Assembly: GCA_029856125.1 (NCBI GenBank)
Contig: JAHQWJ010000046.1
Location: 1-40,339 of the forward strand
Source: Promethearchaeia archaeon
Lineage (GTDB): Archaea; Asgardarchaeota; Lokiarchaeia; Sigyniarchaeales; SOKP01
Direction of reading: 5' to 3'
Length of the DNA stretch: 40,339 bases
The position numbers were made by a program, and so were the translations under genes. Each line of letters opens with the position of its first letter. The stretch's first letter is position 1. The notes beneath the pieces are model-generated. The model had not been told where the DNA came from, did no database searches, and was given only the letters and a program-made list of their open reading frames with translations. Positions 24,540 through 32,480 of the stretch are shown piece by piece.

Positions 24540-24953
24540 TTGGATACTAATGATGTAATAAATTTTTTTAGAGAAAAGGGACTTAAGGTAACCTCTCAAC
24601 GCTTAGCTATATGTACCTTTATCCTCTCTCGAAAAGATCATCCTACCGCTGAACAAATATACCAAGAATTAAGAAATGAGTATCCAACGATAAGTTTGGG
24701 GACAATTTATAAAACTTTGCATCTATTGCAAGAATTAGGATTAATTCAAGAACTAGGCTTTAACGAGGGAAGTGTAAGATATGATCCAGATATGGAACTC
24801 CACATAAATATGGTATGTTCTAAATGTGGAAAAATTTCAGATTATAAAGCTGAAAATGTAGAAAAGTTATGGAGTGCTATTATATCAGATCTAGGATTTA
24901 AACCTAAAGGACAACGCATTGATATTTACTTTGAATGCAACGATTGCAAATAA
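24540..24953 (+). CDS. perR: Fur-family regulator, PerR-like
   Basis: A 137-residue protein of normal length. Residues 1-80 form the winged helix (VTSQRLAICTFIL, TISLGTIYKTLHLLQELG). The structural zinc pairs are Cys93/Cys96 and Cys133/Cys136. By alignment to Bacillus PerR the regulatory metal ligands are His34, Asp82, His88, Asn90 and Asp101: four agree, while the residue equivalent to His93 is Asn. An Asp at position 82 and divergence from catalase favour a peroxide sensor over an iron uptake regulator. TTG start at 24540, with GGTGG a few bases upstream and no in-frame ATG nearby. It probably represses katA through the palindrome in the shared upstream region. Confidence 0.85.
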   Translation: MDTNDVINFFREKGLKVTSQRLAICTFILSRKDHPTAEQIYQELRNEYPTISLGTIYKTLHLLQELGLIQELGFNEGSVRYDPDMELHINMVCSKCGKISDYKAENVEKLWSAIISDLGFKPKGQRIDIYFECNDCK

Positions 24954-25056
24954 AACATATTTGAACAATTTCATCTATATTCTTTTTTAAAATTTTAATT
25001 AGAATCAAATATTCTAATTATTAAATTCAATTAACTAAAAACTTAATGAGATTAAA

Positions 25057-26313
25057 ATGCAAGAAAAAATAATTAGTGACGATATTCTTGAAAAGATGAC
25101 TTTAGAGAATGTTTTTAAGATTTTTAACAACAATGTATTTCCGATGCTCAATGATGAGGAAATAGAATATTGTAACGAACTCCAGGAATTTTGCTTAGAA
25201 CTTCACCCTAAAATTGATAAATCTAAAGATGTTTATGAGTTGTTTCCTGAACTTGGAAAGCGTGGCTATATGCAGCGAATCAATAAGTGGAAAGATTTCA
25301 CTCCCTATGGGATGAAAAAAGAAATATTGCTGGGAACGCATTTATCACTATTAGACCCTCAATTAGAATTAGCAAGATTAGCGAGTGGAATTTTATGCGG
25401 TAATCCGACATTTCACTATTACGAACACGGAGGAACAGGTGAAACTATTCAAAAAGTTCAAGACGAATTAATGTCTGGACAGAAAATAGGCTGTATAGGA
25501 ATAACTGAACCTGAACGAGGTTCTGATGCCGTGAATATGACAACTGTCGCAACGAAAGAAGGTGATTCTGTGATTTACAACGGTGAGAAAGTATATACTA
25601 CAAACGCTCCAAAAGCAGATTATTTTTGTACGTATGGGGTATATGATACAAATAATCCGCGCGATACAATGGTGCAAGCAATGATAAAGCGTGATTTTGG
25701 CGTGAGAACTGAAAGATTGAAAATCAATTCCGTTCCACGAGTACACATTGCCCATACCTACTTTGAAAATGTGAAGATCCCAAACGATTACATCTTAGCT
25801 GATGATGGATTAGGTTATGTTAGATTGTTTGAAGGGTTGGTTCCTGAACGTTTAGGAATAATGGGTTCTGGTATTGGCATTTGTTGGTCAGGTTTAATAT
25901 ACGGAATTCTCTACACAAATCTTAGAAAACAATTTGGCAAGGCAGTAATTAGATATCAAGGCGTCGGTTATGGATTAGCAGACTTACTTACCAAAACCAT
26001 TGCAGCTACAAGTTTAGCGCTTCAAGCAGCGACAATTTACGATGACAAGATACTATTTGCCGATAAACCTTCAAAGGAGGCTGTAAAGTGGGCTGCGGGT
26101 ATATCAGCTCAAGGTAAATATTACACTGCTAAGTTAACACATGAAATTTGTTACGAAGTTCAACAACTTATGGGTGGTATTAGTGTTACCGATAACACTC
26201 CTATAGATGAGCTAGCTGATGTAAGTAAAATTGAAGAAGTTATTGGTGGGGCCCGGAATATCCAACTTCTTATAATTCAATCTCAAATCCAGCGATTTAT
26301 GAGATTAATTTAG
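25057..26313 (+). CDS. Acyl-CoA dehydrogenase family protein
   Basis: A 418-residue flavoprotein. FAD-binding signatures are GCIGITEPERGSDAVNM in the middle beta-domain and YTTNAPKADYFCTYG after it; the C-terminal helices contain RKQFGKAVIRYQGVGY and EVQQLMGGISVTDNTP. It should oxidise an acyl-CoA to the enoyl-CoA, passing electrons to ETF. The usual C-terminal YEGT with the catalytic Glu is replaced by EEVIGGARNIQ, so the base may lie elsewhere, as in some subfamilies, and the substrate class is uncertain. ATG start. It stands 103 bases after perR on the same strand. A decayed copy of its 3' end is at 28652-28738. Confidence 0.88.
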   Translation: MQEKIISDDILEKMTLENVFKIFNNNVFPMLNDEEIEYCNELQEFCLELHPKIDKSKDVYELFPELGKRGYMQRINKWKDFTPYGMKKEILLGTHLSLLDPQLELARLASGILCGNPTFHYYEHGGTGETIQKVQDELMSGQKIGCIGITEPERGSDAVNMTTVATKEGDSVIYNGEKVYTTNAPKADYFCTYGVYDTNNPRDTMVQAMIKRDFGVRTERLKINSVPRVHIAHTYFENVKIPNDYILADDGLGYVRLFEGLVPERLGIMGSGIGICWSGLIYGILYTNLRKQFGKAVIRYQGVGYGLADLLTKTIAATSLALQAATIYDDKILFADKPSKEAVKWAAGISAQGKYYTAKLTHEICYEVQQLMGGISVTDNTPIDELADVSKIEEVIGGARNIQLLIIQSQIQRFMRLI

Positions 26314-26431
26314 TTTTATTCTTATTTTTTTTTTTTATTATACCCTTCTGAGATCTCTTTGATACTTTCTCAAAAAAATCTCTTCATATCTTTAGTTAAG
26401 TTAAAAAAAAAAAATTATAATTAAGTTGAAA

Positions 26432-28369
26432 TTACTTCTGTATCCGTTTTGTTTTCCTCTCGTGCGCTTTTGCCAGGATAATTATAGCAATAACGGATAT
26501 CACACTAATTGTTACAAGATCAAACCCCGGAATGTTATCGCCGCCGCCTGAAGTAGTCTTATCGATGTATACTTCTACCGAACTCGAAGCCTGGTTTCCA
26601 GATGTTTCGTTGACATAAAAGGTCACGTTCACCAAAGTATTGTCCGCAAACGCAGCCCATTTAGTAACCTCAACTGCAGTAATAACAGTGAAGCTTTGAG
26701 TCAATCCTCCATTCATTGTATACCATATAGTGTTGATTGGACCCTCGTTTATTGTGTACCAGATTGTATGAATCCAAAACCCATTGACAGTGACATTAAA
26801 TAACCCGGATGTCGAGCTGAATGTGGCTAAATTAATTGGCGAGTTAATTATTATGGAGAGTTCATCGCTATCGATTTTTTGAGCGTAAATGTCACCTTGA
26901 TCAGTTGCTACTCTTTCGTCTTGCCATACTATGATCGCACCTCCTATATTGTCGCTTGTTATTTGAGGGTACCATTGATCATTTATTGCATTACAGATAA
27001 GAGTGCCATCATCATTCCATTGAGTATTTCCCACAGAATTAATTTTCTGAGCGTAGATATCATTAACCCCGAATCTTGAATCTTGCCAAGTAATGATTGC
27101 GCCTCCTGCACCATCGCTAACTAGTTGAGGGTGTAATTGATCGCTATTTGCATCACATATAAGGGTTCCATTGTCGTCCCACTGTGAAATCCCTATTGAA
27201 TTTTTCTTCTGAGCATAAATGTCATCTTGATCAGTTGCTACTCTTTCGTCGTGCCATGTGATGATTGCACCTCCCATACCATCGTTTACTATTTGAGGTG
27301 AAAATTGACGGCCTGTTGCATTACAAACAAGGGTCCAATGGGTATCCCATTGTACTGATCCCCCCGAATTGACTTTCTGAGCGTAGATATCATTAACCCC
27401 GAATCTTGAATCTTGCCAAGTAACGATTGCGCCTCCCGCACCATCGCTAACTAGTTGAGGGTCTAATTGGCTGTTATTTTCATCACATATAAGGGTTCCA
27501 TTGTCGTCCCATTGCGTAATGCCCGCAGAATCAATTCTCTGAGCGTAGATATCAAACCCGGTAGTACCTGAGTCTCTATTATCCTCCCATGTAATAATTG
27601 CGCCTCCCGCACCATCACTTACTAGTTGAGGCGATCTTTGATAGTCTATAACATTACAGATAAGAGTTCCATTGTCGTCCCATTGTGTAATGCCCGCTGA
27701 ATCAATTCTCTGAGTATAGATATCAGAAAAAGTAGTAGGGAATGTTCTCATATCTTGCCATATGATGATTGCGCCACCCACACCATCGCCTATGATTCGT
27801 TGCTCAAATTGATAATAATCGGCATTACAGATAAGAGTCCCATTATCTTCCCATTGTGTAATACCCGCTGAATTAACTTTTTGAGCGTAGATATCATCTA
27901 CAGAAGCTCCCATTCTTTCATCACTCCAAGTAATGATTACGCCTCCTGCACCATCGCTTATTAGTTGAGGGTTTGATTGATCGCCCAATGCATTACATAT
28001 AAGGGTTCCATTGGCTCCCCATTCTGCAATTCCTGCCGAATTGATTTTCTGAGCGTAAATATCAGAACCAGTAATACCTGAGTTTCTATCATCGTGCCAA
28101 GTAATGAATGCTCCTCCCGTACCATCGCTTATGACATTAGGATACCATTGCTCACTTGAAGCGAGACTGATAGCAGCACCATTGGCGGTCCATGATACGC
28201 TTTCGGATGTGTGGAGTGTATTATTCAAATTCTTATCATTTTCCGTGCTGAAAACGGATGCAAGATTCGTTAATGGCAAGCAGATCAGCATCAAAATTAC
28301 AATAGAGAAAATCAGACTTTTTTTAAAATGAATTTTATTGGATTCATTTTTAATATATTTTTCTTTCAT
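26432..28369 (-). CDS. Exported repeat protein with beta-propeller-like repeats and PGF-CTERM-like tail
   Basis: A 645-residue protein. A basic N-terminus and a hydrophobic stretch (SLIFSIVILMLICLPL) form a signal peptide. Residues about 58-505 hold eight repeats of 54-57 residues built on the pattern PQLVSDGAGGAIITWxD, DIYAQK and ITQWDDNGTLICNA; the last is partial. Such repeats suit beta-propeller blades. An Ig-like part (INSPINLATFSSTSGLFNVT, then HTIWYTINEGP) follows. The tail is a Gly-rich linker, DNIPGFDLV, a membrane span and a basic end, resembling archaeal PGF-CTERM sorting signals. The protein is therefore probably a surface protein, processed or anchored at the C-terminus. It is convergent with the acyl-CoA dehydrogenase gene. 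No enzymatic residues recognised. Confidence 0.85.
   Translation of the reverse strand: MKEKYIKNESNKIHFKKSLIFSIVILMLICLPLTNLASVFSTENDKNLNNTLHTSESVSWTANGAAISLASSEQWYPNVISDGTGGAFITWHDDRNSGITGSDIYAQKINSAGIAEWGANGTLICNALGDQSNPQLISDGAGGVIITWSDERMGASVDDIYAQKVNSAGITQWEDNGTLICNADYYQFEQRIIGDGVGGAIIIWQDMRTFPTTFSDIYTQRIDSAGITQWDDNGTLICNVIDYQRSPQLVSDGAGGAIITWEDNRDSGTTGFDIYAQRIDSAGITQWDDNGTLICDENNSQLDPQLVSDGAGGAIVTWQDSRFGVNDIYAQKVNSGGSVQWDTHWTLVCNATGRQFSPQIVNDGMGGAIITWHDERVATDQDDIYAQKKNSIGISQWDDNGTLICDANSDQLHPQLVSDGAGGAIITWQDSRFGVNDIYAQKINSVGNTQWNDDGTLICNAINDQWYPQITSDNIGGAIIVWQDERVATDQGDIYAQKIDSDELSIIINSPINLATFSSTSGLFNVTVNGFWIHTIWYTINEGPINTIWYTMNGGLTQSFTVITAVEVTKWAAFADNTLVNVTFYVNETSGNQASSSVEVYIDKTTSGGGDNIPGFDLVTISVISVIAIIILAKAHERKTKRIQK
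26860..28198 (-). repeat. In-gene tandem repeats of about 160-170 bases
   Basis: Eight units of about 54-57 codons make up most of the gene. Units 5-6 and 7-8 are closest: the stretches at 26881-26930 and 27061-27095 recur almost unchanged 330 bases away (27211 and 27391), showing that a pair of units was duplicated recently. Confidence 0.8.
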
Positions 28370-28876
28370 TTTATTTCCCTCACGATCTAAATTAATCGTT
28401 CTCCTCCTTTACTTACTTAAACTAGACGAAGAAATATTAACTTTAATTGATCGTGGATTTTTTTTTTAATTACAAACTTTAATAGTTAGGTCGTTCAAAC
28501 AATATAAATCTTCTTAGCAGACCAAAAATAACATTAAATGCAAATTGGAGCAGTCTTAGCATTTGATCCAGAATTTCTACATTTGAAAAAGGTATAAAAA
28601 ATTTTATATAAATTGATTAGTAAATTCAGATATTTTCTTGCCCTTACCCTGAGTAAAATTGAAGAAGTCGTCGGAATCCGAAACATTCAGCTTCTTCTAA
28701 TTCAATCTCAAATCTAAAGATTTATGAGATTAATATAAACATAATTTTTTTTTCTTTATATTTAAAATATAAAACACCAAAATACATTATAGCGTTTTAT
28801 AAATACGATTATACCTTTTCTAAAATTATTATCACCAAGAATTTAATTTACATTTAGACAATATAGTGAAGAACAC
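28370..28876. other. Intergenic region holding a gene remnant
   Basis: About 500 bases between the divergent repeat-protein gene and aminotransferase gene. Apart from the acyl-CoA dehydrogenase remnant at 28652-28738, it is AT-rich with long T-runs (28458-28467, 28745-28753). TTTAATTTACATTTAG near 28841-28856 could hold the aminotransferase promoter. Confidence 0.5.
28652..28738 (+). pseudogene. 3' remnant of an acyl-CoA dehydrogenase gene
   Basis: Reading from AGTAAAATTGAAGAAGTC, the 29 codons align with the last 30 codons of the gene at 25057-26313 (its 26224-26313), about 80% identical. One codon is missing (VIGGAR has become VVGIR) and a CAG has become TAA before the old end. Most other differences are at third codon positions, so the lost gene was probably a working, already diverged copy before it decayed. 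Similarity upstream of 28640 is too weak to trace. Confidence 0.75.
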
Positions 28877-29992
28877 ATGGATAATCTGTTAAAAGGAATT
28901 GAGGAAGTATTATTAATGGGTCCCGGACCGTCTTGTGTCCATCCTGACGTTTATAAAGCTCTAAGTCGAGATACTTTAGGACATCTTGATCCCTATTTTA
29001 TCAAAATCATGGATGAAATTCAAGTTTTACTTCAAGAAGTAATGAATACCAAAAATCAATTAACCCTTCCTATATCTGGAACCGGATCAGCTGGGATGGA
29101 ATCTTGTTTTGTCAATCTTATAGAACCTAAAGATCGTGTGTTGATTTTAATAAATGGTGTGTTCGGAAAACGAATGCAAGAAGTCTCCACTCGATTAGGA
29201 GCAAATGTAGATACAATAGAATTTGATTGGGGGACCCCTATTGGGCCTGAAGTCGTAAAGGAAAAGCTTGAGAATAACACATACGAAGTGATAGCTACCG
29301 TTCACGCTGAAACTTCTACTGGAGTTCTAAACCCAATAGCAGAAATTTCGAAGCTCCTGAAAGGAAGAGATTCTCTTTTCTTAGTTGATGTAGTAACAAG
29401 TCTTGGAGGAATAGAGGTTAGTTTAGATGGATGGAATATAGATGCCTCATATAGTGGCTCGCAAAAATGTTTATCCTGCCCTCCTGGATTAGCGCCCGTA
29501 AGTTTCTCAGATAACGCATTTTCCAAGATAATGAACCGAGAGACTAAAGTCCCTAATTGGTATTTAGACATGAGTTTGATCGGCCAATACTGGCAACAAG
29601 ATAGAAAAAGAGTGTATCACCATACAGCTCCGGTCAACATGCTTTACGCGCTCTATCAATCTTTAGTACTTTTCAAGGAAGAAGGTCCATCCAATGTTTT
29701 CAAAAGGCATGTGGAATGTCATCTAAAACTAAAAGAAGGCTTGAAAGGATTAGGATTAGAAATGTTTGTAGAGGAACCATATCGATTGCCTATGCTAAAT
29801 GCAGTTACTATTCCCGATGGTGTAGACGAAGCCGAAGTTAGGAAACGACTGAGGATGGAACATAAAATCGAGATAGGCGGAGGATTAGGACCGTTAGCTG
29901 GTAAAATTTGGAGAATCGGATTAATGGGTCATACCGCAAGAATAGAAAATGTTGAACGATTATTAAAAGCACTTGATGCAATCCTAAATTAA
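28877..29992 (+). CDS. Class V aminotransferase (alanine/serine-glyoxylate aminotransferase-like)
   Basis: A 371-residue PLP enzyme of normal length. It opens with LLMGPGPSCVHPDVYKAL, has SGTGSAGMESCFVNL for cofactor phosphate, DVVTSLGG with the ring-binding Asp, and Lys197 in YSGSQKCLSCPPGLAP as the Schiff-base Lys. The end has GGGLGPLAGKIWRIGLMG with the carboxylate-binding Arg. This is the AGXT/PucG-type subgroup, which uses alanine, serine or ureidoglycine-like donors and glyoxylate-like acceptors; which one is not clear. ATG start. The gene stands alone. Confidence 0.88.
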   Translation: MDNLLKGIEEVLLMGPGPSCVHPDVYKALSRDTLGHLDPYFIKIMDEIQVLLQEVMNTKNQLTLPISGTGSAGMESCFVNLIEPKDRVLILINGVFGKRMQEVSTRLGANVDTIEFDWGTPIGPEVVKEKLENNTYEVIATVHAETSTGVLNPIAEISKLLKGRDSLFLVDVVTSLGGIEVSLDGWNIDASYSGSQKCLSCPPGLAPVSFSDNAFSKIMNRETKVPNWYLDMSLIGQYWQQDRKRVYHHTAPVNMLYALYQSLVLFKEEGPSNVFKRHVECHLKLKEGLKGLGLEMFVEEPYRLPMLNAVTIPDGVDEAEVRKRLRMEHKIEIGGGLGPLAGKIWRIGLMGHTARIENVERLLKALDAILN

Positions 29993-30073
29993 CAGAAACA
30001 GGATCGAAATAATAGTCATAGACAAATTTATACTAGACTCCCCTTTTTTTTGAATGAGACAAGTAAATCTAAT

Positions 30074-30838
30074 TTAATTAAGAAGCAAACTAATAGCAGA
30101 TGTTATTACAGATTTTAACCCAATAACTATTAGAAAACAAAACACTACAACCTGAAATTTTTTGACGGGTATTTTAGGGGTTAGCTTTTGACCAAATTTA
30201 GTGCCCAGAAAAATTATTGGAAATCCTAATATAAATAATAAAACTAAGTCATAAGGAAAAATATCTGTTATGAAATAAAATGGTAACCTCGCAATAGAAA
30301 GCGAAAATCCAATCGCAGCGAAATTTCCTATAAAATTTTCTCTATAATGACCCGTTTTCTCTAACATTGCTACATTGAGAGGTCCAGCAGCACCTATAAG
30401 GGCTCCTAACAATCCATAACTAAATCCTCCTGCATAAATTAAGGGAGAAGTAGAATTTAATCGCTTCTCATACTCAATATCATCTTTTTTTTTTAAATAC
30501 TCGTTCAATTTTATTGCCGAATAACTAAAAATAAAAATCCCAAAGATTAATTCTATCCATTCGAGTTTAATATCAATTAATAAAAAAGTGCCAAAGATGG
30601 TTGCGGGTATACCTAAAGATAAGAATCGTATAAAGTAGCCCTTGTCCAATAATTGGCGATATTTTATGAAATTTAATAAGGCAGTTAGAATACCCCATAA
30701 ATTCACCAAAATTACTGCGTTTTTAATTCCAATTATAGGAGTAATTATTGGGATTAAGATTAGAGCGTCTCCAAATCCAATTACTCCATAAATCATGCTC
30801 GAAAAAAAAATGGCAATTAATGAAAGATAGATTATCAT
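30074..30838 (-). CDS. TauE/SafE-family membrane permease
   Basis: A 254-residue protein with about eight hydrophobic spans in two related halves. The first half has YGVIGFGDALILIPII and the second GLLGALIGAAGPL, the paired Gly-rich motif of TauE/SafE transporters. Members export or import organosulfur compounds such as sulfite and sulfoacetate, or other anions; the substrate is open. It is last in a same-strand run from L-aspartate oxidase onward, 84 bases after the ERCC4-type nuclease, with an AT-rich gap. Confidence 0.82.
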   Translation of the reverse strand: MIIYLSLIAIFFSSMIYGVIGFGDALILIPIITPIIGIKNAVILVNLWGILTALLNFIKYRQLLDKGYFIRFLSLGIPATIFGTFLLIDIKLEWIELIFGIFIFSYSAIKLNEYLKKKDDIEYEKRLNSTSPLIYAGGFSYGLLGALIGAAGPLNVAMLEKTGHYRENFIGNFAAIGFSLSIARLPFYFITDIFPYDLVLLFILGFPIIFLGTKFGQKLTPKIPVKKFQVVVFCFLIVIGLKSVITSAISLLLN

Positions 30839-30922
30839 TTATTAAAAAATTCCAACATTCTGATACTTGAGAGAAAGAACCTTACATTTTACCTTTTTCT
30901 AATTTATTAATCACTGTGAAAA

Positions 30923-31666
30923 TTAAATATCATCAATTTTTTTCTGAACTGGTCCTTTTTCCTTTAGTTTTCCAAAAAGCATCTCCTTATTTTTTTCTAC
31001 AAATTTCCACCCGAAGCCAGAGAGGTCGCTTAAAGGTCCTTGAATCCCCTTAGGATTCCCGGTTCGAGTATAAGTGACTTCCGTGTGTTTTATAGCCTTA
31101 AATACTTGATAAGGCGTTTCATAACTCTCAATAAGAGATTTTGCTTTTTTAGGTCCAATATCTACAAAACCCTCTACAATAAAAGTTCTCCTTTCCTCTA
31201 TGCTCATGCTTTTAGGTGCTTTTCGAGAAAGAATTGTTGCGCTATCTTTTACCTGCTCTCGATAAGCAATTCTCTCAATTACAATCGCTGTATCGCTCAG
31301 ATTTCTGGTAGGAATAACGGATATTCCCGATTTATATGCGATTTTAGCGAGCGCACCGTATATGGATTCTATTTTCATTCCAGTGTTTTCAAATACTTTG
31401 TCATTTAAGCCCTCTAAAATTAGGATTGCCGTAGAGTACGTTTGCTTTAAGCGAAGACATTGTTCAAATAGGCGGTTGTCCATAATGGAAGAGACAAAAT
31501 CAAAACCTTCTTTCCTTTCGATCGCCACATCTTCAGTAATGACAATATCAGCAACATCAAGCTGTTTTGCTTCGAATTTAATATTAGGATGTTTTTCTTC
31601 TAATAATGCCATTAATTTTCTTTCCCTATTATCAACAATAATCTGTAATATGCTTGACTTGCTCAT
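30923..31666 (-). CDS. ERCC4-type nuclease with helix-hairpin-helix region (XPF/Hef-like)
   Basis: A 247-residue protein. Residues about 5-140 are an ERCC4 nuclease domain: IVDNRERK, DVADIVI and AIERKEGFDF give the acidic active site and the ERKxxxD motif. Residues about 165-245 hold helix-hairpin-helix-like DNA-binding segments (GFVDIGPKKAKSLIESY and DLSGFGWKFVEKN). It lacks the N-terminal helicase of Hef and XPF, as in short archaeal XPF. Such proteins cut branched or flap DNA in repair. ATG start; 103 bases after the YdjM-like gene. Confidence 0.88.
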   Translation of the reverse strand: MSKSSILQIIVDNRERKLMALLEEKHPNIKFEAKQLDVADIVITEDVAIERKEGFDFVSSIMDNRLFEQCLRLKQTYSTAILILEGLNDKVFENTGMKIESIYGALAKIAYKSGISVIPTRNLSDTAIVIERIAYREQVKDSATILSRKAPKSMSIEERRTFIVEGFVDIGPKKAKSLIESYETPYQVFKAIKHTEVTYTRTGNPKGIQGPLSDLSGFGWKFVEKNKEMLFGKLKEKGPVQKKIDDI

Positions 31667-31769
31667 TATTATCTCAGCTGGTATTATTAAGGTGTTTTGT
31701 ATAAGATTAAATCTTCTTTGTTAATTAATAATAATTAACCTATAAAAATAAAAAATAATTCGTAAATAT

Positions 31770-32303
31770 TTAAAGGTTAAAGGGTTTCTGTTTATCCTTA
31801 AAATTTACATAATCCACATTTCGATTGAGGTAATCCCAAAGCTCTTTTACGCTAAACAGTTTATTTCCGACTAAAATCAATAGTAAAATAACAATCCCGC
31901 CAATTTCAGTTAAATAAACTAAAGGATCGTTAAATAGCTTGTAAAACCAATAAGATAAGGGATCATCAATCATTAGGAAATCGTATTCGATAAACGGAAA
32001 GAATAAGGGAACCTCAGGTAAGTCTAGTGCCAGATGCGTGACCATTCCAATTAAAAATGGGAGAGAAATGTAACTTTTTCTTTTTATTGCTATATGTAAA
32101 ATGATAAAACTTAACGCTATAAATAAGATGGTATGTGAGATTCCTCTACCAGAACCAAGGTTTAAGATTAACATTGATTTATCAATAATATCCGGGAATA
32201 ATGAGCCAATAATTAGAGCAAGTCTATTAAATTTGAACTTCTTTTTAATTATTGGCAGTTCAAAGACTATGAGTGGAATAGCTGCGTGAAATAATAGAAA
32301 AAT
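31770..32303 (-). CDS. YdjM/DUF457-like membrane metal-dependent hydrolase, unusual start codon
   Basis: A membrane protein with several spans and family landmarks: FHAAIP, GSLFPDIIDK, GSGRGISHT and THLALD, the His/Asp residues of YdjM-type (LexA-binding/DUF457) inner-membrane proteins. The first ATG in frame, at 32174, would remove FHAAIP and PDIIDK, so the real start must be upstream. The frame is open back to about 32398 but has no ATG, GTG or TTG there. An ATT at 32303 has a perfect-looking AGAGGGG eight bases before it, and this is used here (177 residues). The alternative is frameshift fusion with the preceding 46-residue gene. Molecular function of the family is poorly known. Confidence 0.6.
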   Translation of the reverse strand: MFLLFHAAIPLIVFELPIIKKKFKFNRLALIIGSLFPDIIDKSMLILNLGSGRGISHTILFIALSFIILHIAIKRKSYISLPFLIGMVTHLALDLPEVPLFFPFIEYDFLMIDDPLSYWFYKLFNDPLVYLTEIGGIVILLLILVGNKLFSVKELWDYLNRNVDYVNFKDKQKPFNL

Positions 32304-32317
32304 CCTTACTACCCCTC

Positions 32318-32458
32318 TTAGAAACCATATAATAACTGGATAAAGTGAATAATTTCCGGTACGAAAAATAATAGAATTACTACAATCGCAACTTCAACAG
32401 ATAATTTTAGTGCTCGTCTTAGCAAATAAGGATAGGAAATAGGTTTTTCTTCAGTCAT
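32318..32458 (-). CDS. Small single-span membrane protein, 46 residues
   Basis: ATG at 32458 follows TTAGGGAT by nine bases, and the frame ends at TAA (32318-32320), which overlaps the ribosome site of the YdjM-like gene. A basic N-terminus (SYPYLLRRALK) precedes a hydrophobic span (VEVAIVVILLFFVPEIIHFI). It starts 22 bases after the ADH synthase stop, so the three genes form a probable operon with translational coupling. No family recognised. Confidence 0.55.
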   Translation of the reverse strand: MTEEKPISYPYLLRRALKLSVEVAIVVILLFFVPEIIHFIQLLYGF

Positions 32459-32480
32459 AATTTATATCCCTAATCTCTAT

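Noticed and set aside
26860..28198. Regular spacing suggesting a CRISPR array
   Set aside because: Repeats are about 165 bases, imperfect, and keep an open reading frame with a protein motif; they encode a repeat protein.
31055..31075. GGTTCGAGT resembling a tRNA T-arm
   Set aside because: It lies inside the ERCC4 nuclease gene and no acceptor stem or anticodon arm pairs with it.
32174..32458. A programmed -1 frameshift joining the 46-residue gene to the YdjM-like gene
   Set aside because: No clear slippery heptamer near the stop; the strong AGAGGGG site favours separate initiation. Kept as an alternative, not as the main call.
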